This document shows, piece by piece, positions 1 through 12,750 of a stretch of 64,000 bases of DNA. Both the position numbers and the translations under genes were made by a program. The notes under the pieces were generated by a model. The model was given only the letters and a program-made list of their open reading frames with translations, did no database searches and was not told the origin of the DNA. Each line of letters opens with the position of its first letter. Within the stretch, counting starts at the first letter, position 1. The stretch comes from Megaustenia siamemsis (lineage: Eukaryota > Mollusca > Gastropoda > Stylommatophora > Ariophantidae): positions 59,282,103 to 59,346,102 of the forward strand of contig JAVIAB010000059.1 of NCBI GenBank assembly GCA_032433765.1. The letters are read 5' to 3'.

Positions 1-1240
1 GATGGGAATGAACTTCTGACTTGATCTTTCCCTGCATTTTTCATTAAGATCTTTCAAAGATCTGTACACTTCAATACATGTTGCAGTCTGATTTTCAATT
101 TGCAGAACAGTTGCTTGAAATGAAGCTGCCTGATTATGTACAAAATATAACCACAGCTCTGCAGATGGATCTTCAAAAAAAGCTTGTAGCAGGACAGGGC
201 ATTTGTCTAATGAGAGAAAATATGATTTCAGCCCAGGAAACATTTTTATAATCCTTTCTATAGCTGGCATCATATCTAGCCATCTGGTTTTGCTGTAGCT
301 TAGTAACTTCTGATACTCTATTGAAACAAAATCACAGAATTCTTGTAAGGCCGTAACTCGAACGGTGTATATGTAAAAGTACATATATATTTTATGAACA
401 ACTGATTCAATATCTAGAGGAAGACATTCCGCTGCTGACTGAATAGCATTGTGAACAATGTGTGCCGCACATCCAAGGCCAAGAACTTTATGACTGAGTG
501 TTTCATTTAGTTTGCAATATATATTGTTCTTTTCCCTTTCTCTCTGCACCACCAAAATTTGTATTGGCATTATCGGCACAGAAAGCGATAAGTTTCTGTG
601 ACAGCTGATGTGATTCCAGTGTTTCCATAATATATTGGTGCTGTAGTGCAGATGTTTCTCCGGGTAAATCTTTAAATTCAAGTAGTTTTACTTGAATTCC
701 TGATGATGGCAAAAAATAGCGGACAAGTATTGGAAATAATTTCACCTCCTTATGATTAGATGCATCAATGAACATAGACACAAAGTTTACATTTTCCAGG
801 TCATCTTTCAAATGCTTCATTGCAAGTGGCGAGAGAACTTTCACAACAATTGCTTCTGCCTTGGTTCTTGAGCAAGTAAACTTTGCTTCAAACATTTTTT
901 GGATCAGCTTGGAGGTGCAGTCCATCGAACGGATGCTATGGTTGTGACTGACTGTGTGGTATGCCAAAGTACCTTCCGCAGCAGCTAACTGCTTTTCTTT
1001 TGTTCCACAACTTGCATTTGCGTAGAACTCTGTAAGACTTTTTGAAGACGCACTTGCACCAACTGCTCTAGTGTGCCTGCCTGTACTCAAGTGGTTAGAA
1101 ATATCTGTCGCGCCATTATGTGCTACAGAAAATTCTGCACGACATATGTTGCACAGTACGTCAGATTCACTAGTTGTGCGTTTAATGAAAGGATATTTTT
1201 TCTGTAAAGTCTCATTAAATTTGCAGGTTCTTTTTGGCAT
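1..1240 (-). pseudogene. hAT-type transposase, partial and frameshifted
   Basis: Cut-and-paste DNA transposase of the hAT kind, read leftwards and running off the window start. The start is taken at the second of two adjacent Met codons (1240), giving MPKRTCKFNETLQKKYPF, the N-terminus usual for this family. A BED/U1-like zinc finger follows at about residues 29-55 (C-x2-C ... H-x5-H, around CNIC and HLSTGRH). Next come the catalytic-domain stretches around FIDASNHKEVKLFP and FCADNANTNFGG. At about position 529 one extra base breaks the frame. Beyond it about 170 further residues stay open, with the family motifs CAAHIVHNAI and SKTRWLDMM. The C-terminal dimerisation region lies outside the window. 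One frameshift in an otherwise clean frame means recent decay or a base-call error. No terminal inverted repeats could be assigned. The superfamily call is confident; the subfamily is not. Confidence 0.75.
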
Positions 1241-1870
1241 CATGCACAGTGTCAGTGATAGAAAAGAAGTGGACCACTCACTCACATTGAGTCACAGTCT
1301 AAGCTGTGAAGAGAAACAAAGTAAAATTCAGTTGTAAGTGTAAGGAAGAGGCAGAGGCAAACATCTACAATGTAATGTATAGCCTACATACTGCATGTGT
1401 ACAGCAATACGTATCTAATTCTTATAATAGTTAAAGTTAAAAAAAATAGTAAGTTATAAAATAAATCCATAAAATAAATCTGAACATTATTAACGTCTAC
1501 CGAAGACAATTTTATCTAACAAACGTGTTGACACTCATAGCCTTGGATTGTCGTGACTGATATGTCCAGATAAGAGCAAGAACATTTTGTCTCCCGGAAT
1601 TACTCTACACACAAGGGTTTTCAACTTTGCTCTATTCTCGTCGCACTGAGCACTGTGTTGTAACTGATACTCTACACTGTTAAATTATTGAACAATTATT
1701 GTTTTTTAGAAGTTAAAATAAAAGTGGGAGCGAGTGGCTGGATCATTGAAACTGGCTCTTGGTCAATTAGAAGTCGTCAGCAGCACTGAATGACAATTCA
1801 GTTATATACACATATAGACTGGGCTGCTTCTTGTAATCTCAACAGTTGTGCAAAAAATATAATGGAGAAT

Positions 1871-2734
1871 TTCTGTACTGATTCTAGTGGGCAGTCTTTT
1901 AGAGTAATAGATATAGAGAAATTGACATATCTTGGATCCACAGTTACGCAAACCATCTCTCTTGATGAAGAAATAAACTGTCGAATTGGTAAGGCAGCTA
2001 CGACCTTCGGCAAACTCACAAAAAGGGCATGGAACAACACGAAACTAACTCGAAAGACTAAACTCCTAATATATCAAATATGTGTGCTTAGCACACTACT
2101 ATATGGATCCGAAACCTGGACAACATACTCAAACCAGGAAAAAATACTAAATGTCTTCCACATGCGATGTCTCCGCAAAATAATGCACATCAAATGGCAA
2201 GACAAAATAACCAACTTAACTGTCCTGCAACGTGCTAAGACCTTAACAATCATGTCGATGCTCAGAAGTCGAAGGCTAAGATGGCTGGGGCATGTCCAAC
2301 GGATGGAAGAAAAACGCATTACTAGGCAAATACTATATGGTGAGCTAAAACACGGAAAAAGACAAATCGGCAGACCTAAACTACGATATAGAGATATCTG
2401 CAAATCATCTCTGAAAGACTTCTCCATCTGTGAAAACGACTGGCAACATCTGGCAAGTGATCGCACATCATGGAGAGCACGTATAAGGAACGGTATAACA
2501 ACATTTGAGACTGTTCTAAGACAGGACTTAGAAGAGAAGAGACTCATGAAAAAGGATGGTAAACCCTGTGGACCAGCGAGCCTGACCTGTTCATTATGTG
2601 ACCGCGTGTGTTTGTCAAACATTGGTAGAATTAGCCACGAGAGAAGCTGTTTGGCAAAAACAATACCTCAAAAAAATACGCAATAGCCTCCACTAGACCG
2701 TCTGACAAGACGAAAAGGGCCATATATATATATA
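1871..2734 (+). mobile_element. 5'-truncated LINE (family C), reverse transcriptase C-terminal region
   Basis: Open frame for the region downstream of the RT active site of a non-LTR retrotransposon. Hallmarks in order: YLGSTVT, LLYGSETW, FHMRCLRKIM, RRLRWLGHVQRMEE and GRPKLRYRDICK. A C-terminal zinc finger (C-x2-C-x11-H-x4-C) sits near CSLCDRVC. The element has no RT catalytic core, so it is a dead 5'-truncated copy. It ends in an AT tail. The 13-base flanks at 1858-1870 and 2735-2747 (TATAATGGAGAAT) are a target-site duplication. The uninterrupted counterpart lies near 53870-53890. The clade (Nimb/I/Jockey-like) is not resolved. Confidence 0.85.
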
Positions 2735-2747
2735 TATAATGGAGAAT

Positions 2748-4830
2748 ATCAGAAAAGCTTGAAAAATAAAGAACAATGTGATGCTCCTAGTCTGGGGGGT
2801 AACACACTACGAGAACTGTCATACGCTGGTGATACAACATTTCAATCCACCTCAATAATTTTTATTGACAGATTGACTGCATCAATATAATTCGATATAC
2901 GTGTGTACATTTATATTTACAAATATTTGTATTTATACAAAATGAAACAGATATAAAAACTGATAGTAGTTCGTGTAATCAACTATTGGAACGAGTGAAA
3001 GTCTATCTATATAGTGGATATTTATCACACGAATGAGAGAAAGACTCTTAACAATATCAAACGAAGGTCGAATATATTTATAAATAACTAAAACAAATGC
3101 ACAACATATGACGTGGTAAATATGTATTACAAAATTTCAGGTTTTCAGAGCAAACTTTTTTTTTTTCAAACAGACGTTTAGTGGACATACTTTGTGAATA
3201 CTTTCGGGATGTTAAATAGAATACTGTCACTCCAGTGGCTACCATTTACATTTCTCAGACCACAGGAGCGAACAATATATCTAAATTATTGCATTGTTCT
3301 GTGCCGCTCTTGTGACCACAGCCGTTTTTCCCTAAATAATTGTCTTATAGGGAAATTGGGTTCGCTACCTCACCAGGTGTTAATGTCTCACACCCATACA
3401 CATAGGTGACACGGGGTTGCTCCCTCATTATAGCATATACGACTCTTATATGTACATGTGTGTATATTAGTAAATGAAGATTTTGTCATCTGTGATATTC
3501 TCTGTTTCCCTCTACAAGATCACACTGAGACCCACTAATACCCCCCTCTTTTATTCCATCTGGCTGTGCTGCTTACTTTCAAGGCTAGTAATATCATTTC
3601 CACATGCACTAAACGGTGCTTTACTTTGTGTGCTCTCAGGGAATGAGATGCTAAGACATTTCACACATTCCTTTTATTGGTACGTTCTTTCTGGTGAATG
3701 CTTTGCTCTTTGTGTATGCAATTTATTATATGTGTATGTATCTTTGTGAGAAGTACACACTTCTCCGTGTGTACCTATACTTGTATTCCTACGTTAAACC
3801 ACATATACGCCCTTTTCTGTAAAATTTTACAACCCCTCAAAACCAGTCAAAACCCAACACGTGCGCCAGTGACCTCCCCGCACTGGTCGCCTCAGTGAGA
3901 CCATTTCGACTCAACAATAGCAGTTGACAGTTAAGTCTGTCGTGTGTGTATATATATATATATAGTTGCTTGTTTTCATTCCTTTTTTTTGGCTGTGTAG
4001 TGTTAATTGTCCTTTACTTACATAGCTGTGTAATTCTTGTTTATTGTACCTCCAGAAGGTATAATGAACTGGAAGGTCGTTGGAATTTGTCCTGTCCACT
4101 AAGCACTTAAGGTTTAACCATACACTTTTTTAATTACCTTCCCCCCCACCCGTTTATCCCAACAGCAGGATATGATCATGACACGTAGACATTTAACAGA
4201 TTTGGTGAAGAACACATCAGTGTCTTTGATTGCAAGTGTTACAGAAGCTTAAGCAGAGGTCCATGGATTGAAAAAAAAAATAAATAAATACGTCATTTTT
4301 GCAAGCACTTGACATTCTAAGGAGCGGTTGAAAAAGAACATAACATCAAAGGAAATACAATTATCAGGTCATGTAGAACGACATAAAGATATAGTTCCAG
4401 GTGAATGGGATTGTGGAATATCAAGAACATGATGGGTGGAAGATATCAAAGACAAGCTGGGATTAACAACTGCAGGCGCTGTGCAACTCAAGCAGGAAAA
4501 AAAAGAAAAGCTTAAGAGAATCTTTCATCAGATTCAAGATCCAATATAGACAATCAACATGTTGATGATTAATCTGATGATCCAAGAAGACTCTGTACAG
4601 GTTGCACAATAACATTATTTCTGGCTTGGAAAAAAAACGAAAATACAATTTGATCTTCAATTTACAATTAAAATCACCAGATAAGGTAGTTACAACAGGT
4701 AGAAGAGGAGAAAGATCGCATGTGTTCAGCGGACACATGTTCTAGAGATGAAATGGACACTTGTACATGCTGTAGAAACGTTCATAAGGACAACATCAAG
4801 TTTAACTTTCAAACGCTTGCTAAGACCATA
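2748..4830. other. Duplicated non-coding flank
   Basis: No gene seen. The sequence parallels 53.9-54.2 and 56.1-57.3 kb of block 4, including the stretch at 3780-3920 that is also repeated at 53262-53390. A short AT run lies at 3948-3963. The short open frames here are interrupted and show no recognisable domain. Confidence 0.5.
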
Positions 4831-5035
4831 CTAAAGTGCACTGTACTAGGGGAAAGAACTCAAGAGACACAGAGGAAGCGTTGGGAAGACACATTAGAGC
4901 ATGGACACAATTCATCTTCGTCACATTTCAAAAAGCTGATCTTATTCGTGAAGGTTTGAAGAGAATTGGGGAGACGTCATCAAGATTGCCTCAACGACTA
5001 TCATTGATGGGGACATTGACTTCGAAAGTAGTTCA
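4830..5035 (+). mobile_element. LINE 3'-end fragment (family F)
   Basis: A conceptual frame contains the pattern RKRWED...RAWTQ...FVTFQ..A, typical of the extreme C-terminus of a class of LINE reverse transcriptases. It is frameshifted and short. The stretch 5036-5815 that follows shows no recognisable feature. Confidence 0.5.
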
Positions 5036-5814
5036 CCATCATCATCAAAAACCGTGCATGTCAGGTGATCGTGTCTCTCCTTTCTCTTTATTTCCTAACT
5101 TCTGCTATCTACAGCTATTCACCAGTTCTTTTCTTGACTTCCTACTAACACATTATCGTAAATCCTTGCGTCCTTTTCTCATTGTTTCCCCATGTTTCTT
5201 TCTCATTCAATATATGCTGTTGTCACAATATGTTCCGACTGTTCCATGATGCAAACATGGCTAAAATAATGAGTTTTCCTTGTTAAAATTCTTCTCCTTT
5301 TCTCTCAGTCTCTTTTAGAGCGTCCACATTACGTTGGTTATATGATCATGCTATTTTCCAAATTCTTCAATAAAACCATACTTTTGTGACCTCCATCAAG
5401 TAGTAAGTTAGGTTTGTCTACTTCATGATCGAGACTTCTTTCTTCCCATACTGGTTTGTACTTCCCATGTCGGCACAACTATTGATGTGCATGTTGTGAT
5501 GTGACAGCAACAACTTATACAACCAAAACAAAAAAGAATGATAGCCTAAAAAGGCAATGCACGAAAAATGAATTATTTAAGTTATCGGTGCGCACATACA
5601 TAATCATCTGCTGAATGCGACAAAGACATATTGGAAGCTGTAGTGTAAAGTAAAATCTCAGTTACCAGTAAGTATGACACAACATAGGGAGACCACATAC
5701 AGGTCTACCATTGTACTATATGTTCACCATTTTATTACTTTATTTCATATTGCATTGTCGCTACATTTTCATCGCATTTATTGTGTGGCAATTATATCGT
5801 TAAACCCTTACGTA

Positions 5815-6316
5815 TGCGTGTGAAAGCTGGAAAACAACAAGAGATATAGAAACAAAGTTGAACACATTCGAAAATAAATGTCTAAGGAAAATACTTGGTA
5901 TAGCGTGGAACGAATTCAAAACAAACGAGGAAATTAGAGAAATCGCCAATCAACCACTAATATCTTCAGTAATAAAGAGAAGACGATGGTCATATGTTGG
6001 ACATGTGATGAGAAGAGATAATAACCGAATAGCAAAGCAAGCCCCCATGTGGGAAACAACAGGTAAGAGAAAAAGAGGAAGACCCAGGGAGACACTGAGA
6101 AGAACATTGATGAGAGAGGCAAGAGCAGCAGGAATTGGCTCCCTCAATGAGATAGAGCTGCTTGCACAGAACAGAGACAGATGGCGAGATTTGATAGAAT
6201 ATCTTTAAAAGAAAACTGCTAGAACAAAACATTCAGATAGGAAAAGGTGTATCTTGGTCTACGCCCTATGGGCCGGTTACGGCTCGAAGGTCAATTTATA
6301 TAGATAGATAGATAGA
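5815..6316 (+). mobile_element. 5'-truncated LINE (family B)
   Basis: An open frame of about 130 codons ends in a stop at 6206-6208. It carries RT C-terminal landmarks: YACESWKTT, FENKCLRKILGI, KRRRWSYVGHVMRRD and GKRKRGRPRETLRRTL. Past the stop there is a short 3' UTR with the motif GGCCGGTTACGGCTCGAA, then an (ATAG)n tail at 6299-6316. A nearly identical, longer copy is nested at 55175-55867 on the other strand. No catalytic RT domain is present. Confidence 0.85.
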
Positions 6317-6710
6317 ATTATATCATCATACAAGTTCACTGACTCACTTTACACTCCCGACTACTCGGGTACTTTTTTAGAATCAGGCAGACATCAAATG
6401 GTAGATCTGCTGCAGGTGTGATGTATAGAATAGCTCAGACCAAAGCAGAAGTTTTTTTAACGTTGAGATGTTGTTTTTTTTATATATGGTTATGAGGAAA
6501 AATAACTCTATCTTTAGTATGTTCATCCTACCACAGGGAAATCATTTCCCAAAAAACTGAAAACAGCCCAGAGCGGCTTATCTTTTCATTGAAATAGAAC
6601 TTTGCTTCAGTTACAGTTAATATTTATTTAATAGATGACACATTCTCCATACTGGCTACCGTCTGGTGTACCAAGATGGACGCTTAGACGAATCAGGTTC
6701 AGTACTAGTG

Positions 6711-7494
6711 GCATTTGTACTGCAGTGTGGTTTCAAGTAATTCTTTCTGGCCTGGATTTTCATAAATGGAGACAGCGGTTGTCCGGCAGCATTTGTACTG
6801 CAGTGTGGTTTCAAGTAATTCTTTCTGGCCTGGATTTTCATAAATGGAGACAGCGGTTGTCCGCAGCATTTGTACTGCAGTGTGGTTTCATGTAATTCTT
6901 TCTGGTCTGGATTTTCATAAATGGAGACAGCGGTTGTCCGGCAGCATTTGTACTGCAGTGTGGTTTCAAGTAATTCTTTCTGGTCTGGATTTTCATAAAT
7001 GGAGACAGCCGTTGTCCGGCAGCATTTGTACTGCAGTGTGGTTTCAAGTAATTCTTTCTGGTCTGGATTTTCATAAATGGAGACAGCGGTTGTCCGGCAG
7101 CATTTGTACTGCAGTGTGGTTTCAAGTAATTCTTTCTGGTCTGGATTTTCATAAATGGAGACAGCCGTTGTCCGGCAGCATTTGTACTGCAGTGTGGTTT
7201 CAAGTAATTCTTTCTGGTCTGGATTTTCATAAATGGAGACAGCGGTTGTCCGGCAGTATTTGTACTGCAGTGTGGTTTCAAGTAATTCTTTCTGGTCTGG
7301 ATTTTCATAAATGGAGACAGCGGTTGTCCGGCAGCATTTGTACTGCAGTGTGGTTTCATGTAATTCTTTCTGGTCTGGATTTTCATAAATGGAGACAGCG
7401 GTTGTCCGGCAGCATTTGTACTGCAGTGTGGTTTCAAGTAATTCTTTCTGGTCTGGATTTTCATAAATGGAGACAGCGGTTGACCGGCAGCATT
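6711..7494. repeat. 78-bp tandem repeat, about 10 units
   Basis: Units of 78 bp (for example starting GCATTTGTACTGCAGTGTGG) repeat about ten times with very few differences. The differences are mostly single substitutions (GCCTGG/GTCTGG, AAGTAA/ATGTAA, GCCG/GCGG) and one deleted base near 6861. Because 78 is a multiple of three, several frames on both strands stay open, including a 26-residue repeat on the - strand (IYENPDQKELLETTLQYK as its core). No start context, signal peptide or known domain supports a real protein. Confidence 0.9.
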
Positions 7495-7846
7495 TGTCTG
7501 TCCACAAAATCTGCATAATTTTCCTCATATTCCAAGTCCGGCTTGCTGCAGAAGCTACTGAGTTAAGTGCTCTGTGCACACCATGAGCTGTGCGTTTCAT
7601 CCATTTTGATCGTGTTTCGATATTCCGAATGTTTACGATGAAAGATGATATCGCTAAATGACTGTGTTCACTTTATATGCGGTTTCACCTTATGTCTTTT
7701 GGCGTGTGCTGAGATTACTATGATGGGGACTGTATCTACCTTTCTTTGTTTGAGAGATGAGATATTAATTTGGATGATTTCACCGGCACGGGCGGTTGAG
7801 CAATTATGTATTTTACTTCGTTTGCAGTGATACCGGAACCTTCCAT

Positions 7847-9160
7847 AACCATAACCATCTAGATACTCTGCATACATGTTAAGAGAGAAGGTTAGGGAAG
7901 TAATCTATTATTTCATATATGACCCTATGAACAAACGTTGAAAACCCCTGAATTGGTCTATGCAGCTATCGTAAAAAAAAACGCTACTCTGGTCTGAACT
8001 TACCAGTCACGACACATCAAGAACATAAGGTGTATAGGAAACTAGTTTTGTGAAGATGTAAGTAATGACTAGATTTATACATTAAATTTCAATTTTTTTT
8101 TCTTTTATGTCAGGACTAATCGTTCTGTGATTTCGATGGAATGAGAAAAGAACATCGTAGCATCCTTTGATTAGTGAACAAGTCGAATGTAGGAAAAGTG
8201 TTGCAATTAAACAAAAGTTGGATCAAATTACCTCTTAATTTGCAATAACACATCTGACGGTTGGATATGTTTACATATAAGTAATTTTATACATTTAATG
8301 TTGCCGAAACAGAAATCCTGACCCCTAAACAGTGAGTATCAAACTACATACGGAGAAGATGGAAGTACACCGGTCACGTGCTCGGAATAGACGAATGAAG
8401 ACTTCCACATCAAGCCTTTATGTGAACACAGAGTGGTAGAGGTAAACCAGAAAAGCCGAATGATTCTCTGAGAAGCATAATAGGGCTTTAAAGGTTGAAG
8501 GCTTCAACTACAGGTTTATGAACAACACAAAACCTACAAGACCAAGAAGTGAATCGCCAGACAAGAAATTTTTTGACTTCTGTCCTGTGTGTTGTCTTCG
8601 GCCCGAGATGAGCTAAATAATATTATACTCCACTAACAGCACGATCTGGTTTTCTCTTTACTTTGGTAAGTTCTCATCGTGAATTTGATAACATTAGGTA
8701 CTTATATTTTACAGGTTAGTTAACTCTGATCAAACCAAGAAAAATTTTACTGAGTTAAAGAGAAAAAAAAAAACAAATCAGAAAATGAGAAGTCAAATGA
8801 TTTCGGACATGTAAGATAACATCCCACTAGTGAGAGCGTGAACACACAGAAGCAACGATAAAGGGAGGCTGGGCAAACCTTGAAAACGATGGGTGGAACA
8901 TTACATTGAGCACAACGCAGGAGACGTCATAGAACTTTAGCTAGAACATTAACATTTTTTGGGGGATTTACAAGACAACAGATAATAAAGAAATTAAGTC
9001 AAGTAAGGAAACATCGAGAAGAGAAAAACAGCGTGAAAGAAAGAAACATTTAAAGAAACATAGAATGTTATGGAAGAATGTCAACAGCAAAGATAATCAA
9101 AGTTGTAAGGACAGAAAGTTGTGGAGAGACATGACAACAGCCTGTGTACTTTGCACACAG
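7847..9160. repeat. Shared upstream module of the duplication blocks
   Basis: This module recurs upstream of every LRR gene copy, at 25.4-27.3, 42.5-44.3 and 57.4-59.3 kb. It contains a very degraded LINE 3' end at about 8340-8640 (+ strand; remnants of GHVLG, GRGKPEKPN and a terminal CVVFGPR). That fragment is present in all four blocks, so it predates the duplications. No host gene seen. Confidence 0.65.
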
Positions 9161-10077
9161 TGATGGCTATTCTGTATCACTTAACACACAGGCCCCCCAC
9201 CCTCTCTCTCTCTCTCTCTCTCTGTCCATCTTTCATGTTTTTTTAAAATGTGTATTAATAATATTATCTTCATCATGTAGCTATATCCCTCTGTCCAAAT
9301 CATTCATACGCCTATCAAATATCTATGAATACCGATCTCAAATATGCATCTCACTCTCGTATTTTTACTCAAGTATTCTCTTTTCAATCTTCTAACTTTC
9401 CTTCTTTATTTATCTTTTGCGGCTATATTCTATTATTTATTTATTATCTTGTCTTTACCAGGTTTCTTTTTTTCACAATTTAACAATAATCTGTTATATT
9501 TTTCTTTCAAGTTTTGTTATTGAATAAATGTCATGTTATTGATACTTACACATTTTAAAATAAAACTAAAATACTTTTTTATTCTCTTGCATTATACTAT
9601 ATTTTATATTATGTTGTTTATGTTTGTTTGCAGAATACTTTAATTGCAATTTATTGTTGTATTTGATAATCAAATTTCTGTGATTTTTATTTACGTTTTT
9701 AAAATGTATATTGATATTTAGTCAACTCTTAAAATATAATTATTATCATTTGTTGACAATGTTTTAATTTTAGTTATCAGCTTCTATACGATTTTCTTAC
9801 CCAATTTTTTGTTCAATCTATGTCATGTTGCTGAACAAAATTGCTAAATGTGCCTTTAAGGAAGAAACTAAACACCCTAATAAAGACATAGAAGCTCTAT
9901 AATATTATAAATTACATACTAACAATAAATACACTTATATAGATAACCATATACACAGAACAAGAGTGTATTTACTTTCATATCAAAGACTGAAACAGTC
10001 GGATTTAAAAAAAAAAAAAACTTAAATACACACTGTGAAAGTAAATGAAAAATACTTGTATATCTCAAGATCAAAGA
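9161..10077. other. AT-rich upstream region of LRR copy 1
   Basis: A short CT repeat (about 9197-9222), then very AT-rich sequence with no open frame of interest. It corresponds to the region between the tetranucleotide arrays and exon 1 in blocks 2 and 3. A promoter is expected here, but no TATA box or other motif stands out from the AT-rich background. Confidence 0.4.
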
Positions 10078-10152
10078 ATGAACAACATATTTGGACTGAT
10101 TTTGCTTGGATTGATGACTTCTACTGTACAGTCAGATGATTGTCCATATCAG
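10078..10152 (+). CDS. LRR copy 1, exon 1: signal peptide
   Basis: First coding exon of a secreted leucine-rich-repeat protein. The 25 codons begin MNNIFGLILLGLMTS, a hydrophobic signal-peptide core, and end in DDCPYQ, the start of the N-terminal cysteine cap. The exon ends in phase 0 at a GT donor (GTACTA). The same exon with the same end occurs at 29317, 46094 and 59877, which fixes the start codon and the splice site by comparison. Intron 1 is 10153-14245 (4.1 kb) and is enlarged by LINE insertions. The predicted mature protein is extracellular. Confidence 0.85.
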
Positions 10153-10177
10153 GTACTATGAACTTAGGGATGTTTTA

Positions 10178-10226
<49 letters not shown>
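10178..10226. repeat. (TTA)n microsatellite
   Basis: About 16 copies of a TTA/ATT trinucleotide just inside intron 1 of LRR copy 1. Copies 2 and 3 have AT repeats at the same intron position. Confidence 0.9.
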
Positions 10227-10230
<4 letters not shown>

Positions 10231-10269
10231 GTGATAGTGATAGCAAACGTTTTCAGACTTAGACAATTA

Positions 10270-11610
10270 CAAGAAAAATGCCGAGACTAAAATGTGCTGC
10301 TCTATATTGCCCTTGTGGATCTCACAAAGGCCTTCGACTCAGTAAATAGAGATGGGATCTACATGGTATTATAAAGCATATGTTTCCCATCTAAATTACT
10401 TAAGCTGATTATGTCCTTTCATGAAAACATGAATGCTAAAATCTACTCTGATGGGATTTCATCGGAGAGTTTTAAAGTCAACAACAGAGTGAAACAAGGA
10501 TGTGTCCTCGCCCCCACCCTTTCTGGCATATTTGTTTTTGCCCTTCTAACTTACATCTTCGAAAACAGCTCAGGAGATATTTACATTCGCACAAGATCAG
10601 ATGGCTCACTGTTCAATTTAGCACGACTAAGAATAAAAGAGAAAAGAAAACAAATGTTGCTCTACTTAAAGAACTTTTATTTGCTGACAATGCAGCCCTA
10701 GTCGCTCATAGTGAAGCCACCCTACAATCGCTGATTAACAACCTGGACAAAGCATGTGACCTTTTTCACTGTCAATTAGTGTAAAAAAAAACTTAGTCAA
10801 TTCTTAGTCAAGGTGACATCAAACCTTTATTAATCACTTTAAACGATTGTCCACTAGAATCAGTTCAGAAATTCACGTTTCTTGGATCCACAACCACTTC
10901 AACCATTCGTCAACCATTTCTCTTGATGGTGAAATAAAGCCGAATTGGTAAGGCAGCTACGATTTTCGGCAAACTCACGGAAAGGGCCATGAACAACACG
11001 AAACTAACACTAAAGACTAAACTCTTAATATATCAAACGTGTGTGCTTAGCACACTATTATATGGATCCGAAACCTGGACAACATACTCAAACCAGGAAA
11101 AAAGACTAAATGTCTTCCACATGCGATGTCTTAGCAGAATAATGCACATCAAATGGCAGGACAAAATAACTAACTGAAATGCCCTGCAACATTCTAAGAC
11201 CCTAAAATTCATGTGGATGCTGACATGTCGAAGACTAAGATAGCTAGGGCACGTCCAGCGAATGGAAGAAAAGCGCATCCCCAGGCAAATACTATATGGT
11301 GAACTAATACACGGAAAAAGACACATCGGCAGACCTAAACTACGATATAGAGATATCTGTAATTCCTCTCTGAATGACTTCTCCATCTGTGAAAATGACT
11401 GGGAACATCTGGCAAGTAATCGCACATCATGGAGAACTTGTATAAGGAACGGTATAACATCATTTGAGACTGTGCTAAGGCAAAACGTAGAAGAGAAAAC
11501 ACTCATGAAAAAGGATGGAAAACCCTGTGGATCAGTGAAGCTGTTCGACAAAAACAAAACCTAAAAAAATACACAATAGCCTCCACAAAACCGTCTGACA
11601 GACGAAAAGG
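10270..11610 (+). mobile_element. LINE (family C), degraded RT with active-site region
   Basis: A longer copy of the family seen at 1871-2734, inside intron 1 of LRR copy 1. RT landmarks in order: DLTKAFDSVNRDG (first catalytic aspartate region), KQGCVLAPTL, then FADNAAL where the family has FADDAAL. The second catalytic Asp is therefore mutated to Asn. YGSETWTTYSNQ and GRPKLRYRDIC follow. Several frameshifts and stops (near 10620, 10780 and 11177) make it inactive. It is 5'-truncated and ends GACGAAAAGGGCCATA before a long AT repeat. Confidence 0.85.
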
Positions 11611-11756
<146 letters not shown>

Positions 11757-11814
11757 AAGTATGGGAGGATTTCGTAATAGACCGCTTTAAACTATTTATT
11801 TAAATCTTTTTCTC

Positions 11815-12088
11815 AAGTGATCGCACATCATGGAGAGCATGTATAAAGAATGGCATACCATCATTTGAGGTTGTGCTATGTCAAAACATGGAGGAGAAAA
11901 GACTCATGAAAACGGACGGAAAACCCTGTGGATCAGTGGACCTGTCTTGTTCAATCTGTGGCCGTGTGTGTTTGTCAAACTTATTGGTAGCATTAGCCAC
12001 GAGAGAAGCTGTTCGACAAAAACAAAACCTCAAAAAAATACACAATAGCCTCCACTAAATCGACTGACAAGAGGGAAATGGCCATAAA
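11815..12088 (+). mobile_element. LINE (family C) 3'-end fragment
   Basis: A second, separately inserted 3' end of the family at 10270. The conceptual frame has [21 protein letters not shown], the zinc-finger start CSICGRVCLSN, and the shared 3' UTR ending GGCCATAAAA. It is 5'-truncated to about 270 bp. Confidence 0.8.
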
Positions 12089-12316
12089 ATACAGATTCAC
12101 TTCTAGCTATCTATATACAAGTCCTGTTGTGGGGTAACTACATCTGCTAATCTATTCATTTTCATCTAATATTGATCTCGCTCTAACATCTTCTCTATTT
12201 TTACTAGTTGGCAGCATTACTAATAGCTCTGACCTGGTACCTGCTAGTGTCTTATCTTCTGGTCTTTCCTCTGCTTTCTATTTGTCTTTGCCTGTCTGAT
12301 GGTCTCTGAGTGTCTT

Positions 12317-12318
<2 letters not shown>

Positions 12319-12372
<54 letters not shown>
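12319..12372. repeat. (AT)n microsatellite
   Basis: About 27 TA dinucleotides flanking the 3' end of the repeat at 12378-12640. Confidence 0.9.
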
Positions 12373-12377
<5 letters not shown>

Positions 12378-12637
12378 ATAACGTCCTTTCGAGCCGAAGA
12401 CGGCACATAGGACAGAACCACAATCTAAAAATATAGAAACCGCGCGTGCCAAATTGGCTCATATTGCAGAGATCCCTGCTTCCAAAACTTAAGGCTCTGT
12501 TTCCATAACAATAATTTTTACAATGACAGCTTGTCAAGCCATCGATCAAACTACTTAGTCGCCTCTTACGATATGCATGGAAGGTCACAGTGTCACTATT
12601 CTTTACTTCCCTTATAATAGGGCCCCGGCAACACACA

Positions 12638-12640
<3 letters not shown>
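12378..12640 (-). mobile_element. Short interspersed element sharing a 3' tail with LINE family B
   Basis: A 260-bp island between two AT arrays, oriented leftwards. Its left end (CCTTTCGAGCCGAAGACGGC on the + strand) resembles the 3' UTR end of LINE family B at 55190-55220. It contains the stretch GTCGCCTCTTACGATATGC. It has no coding capacity. It may be a SINE that borrows the LINE B tail, or a rearranged LINE B 3' UTR. Confidence 0.45.
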
Positions 12641-12711
<71 letters not shown>

Positions 12712-12718
12712 ACATATA

Positions 12719-12750
<32 letters not shown>
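12640..12750. repeat. (AT)n microsatellite with TACATA variants
   Basis: About 110 bp of AT repeat with interspersed AC variants, in intron 1 of LRR copy 1. Confidence 0.9.
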
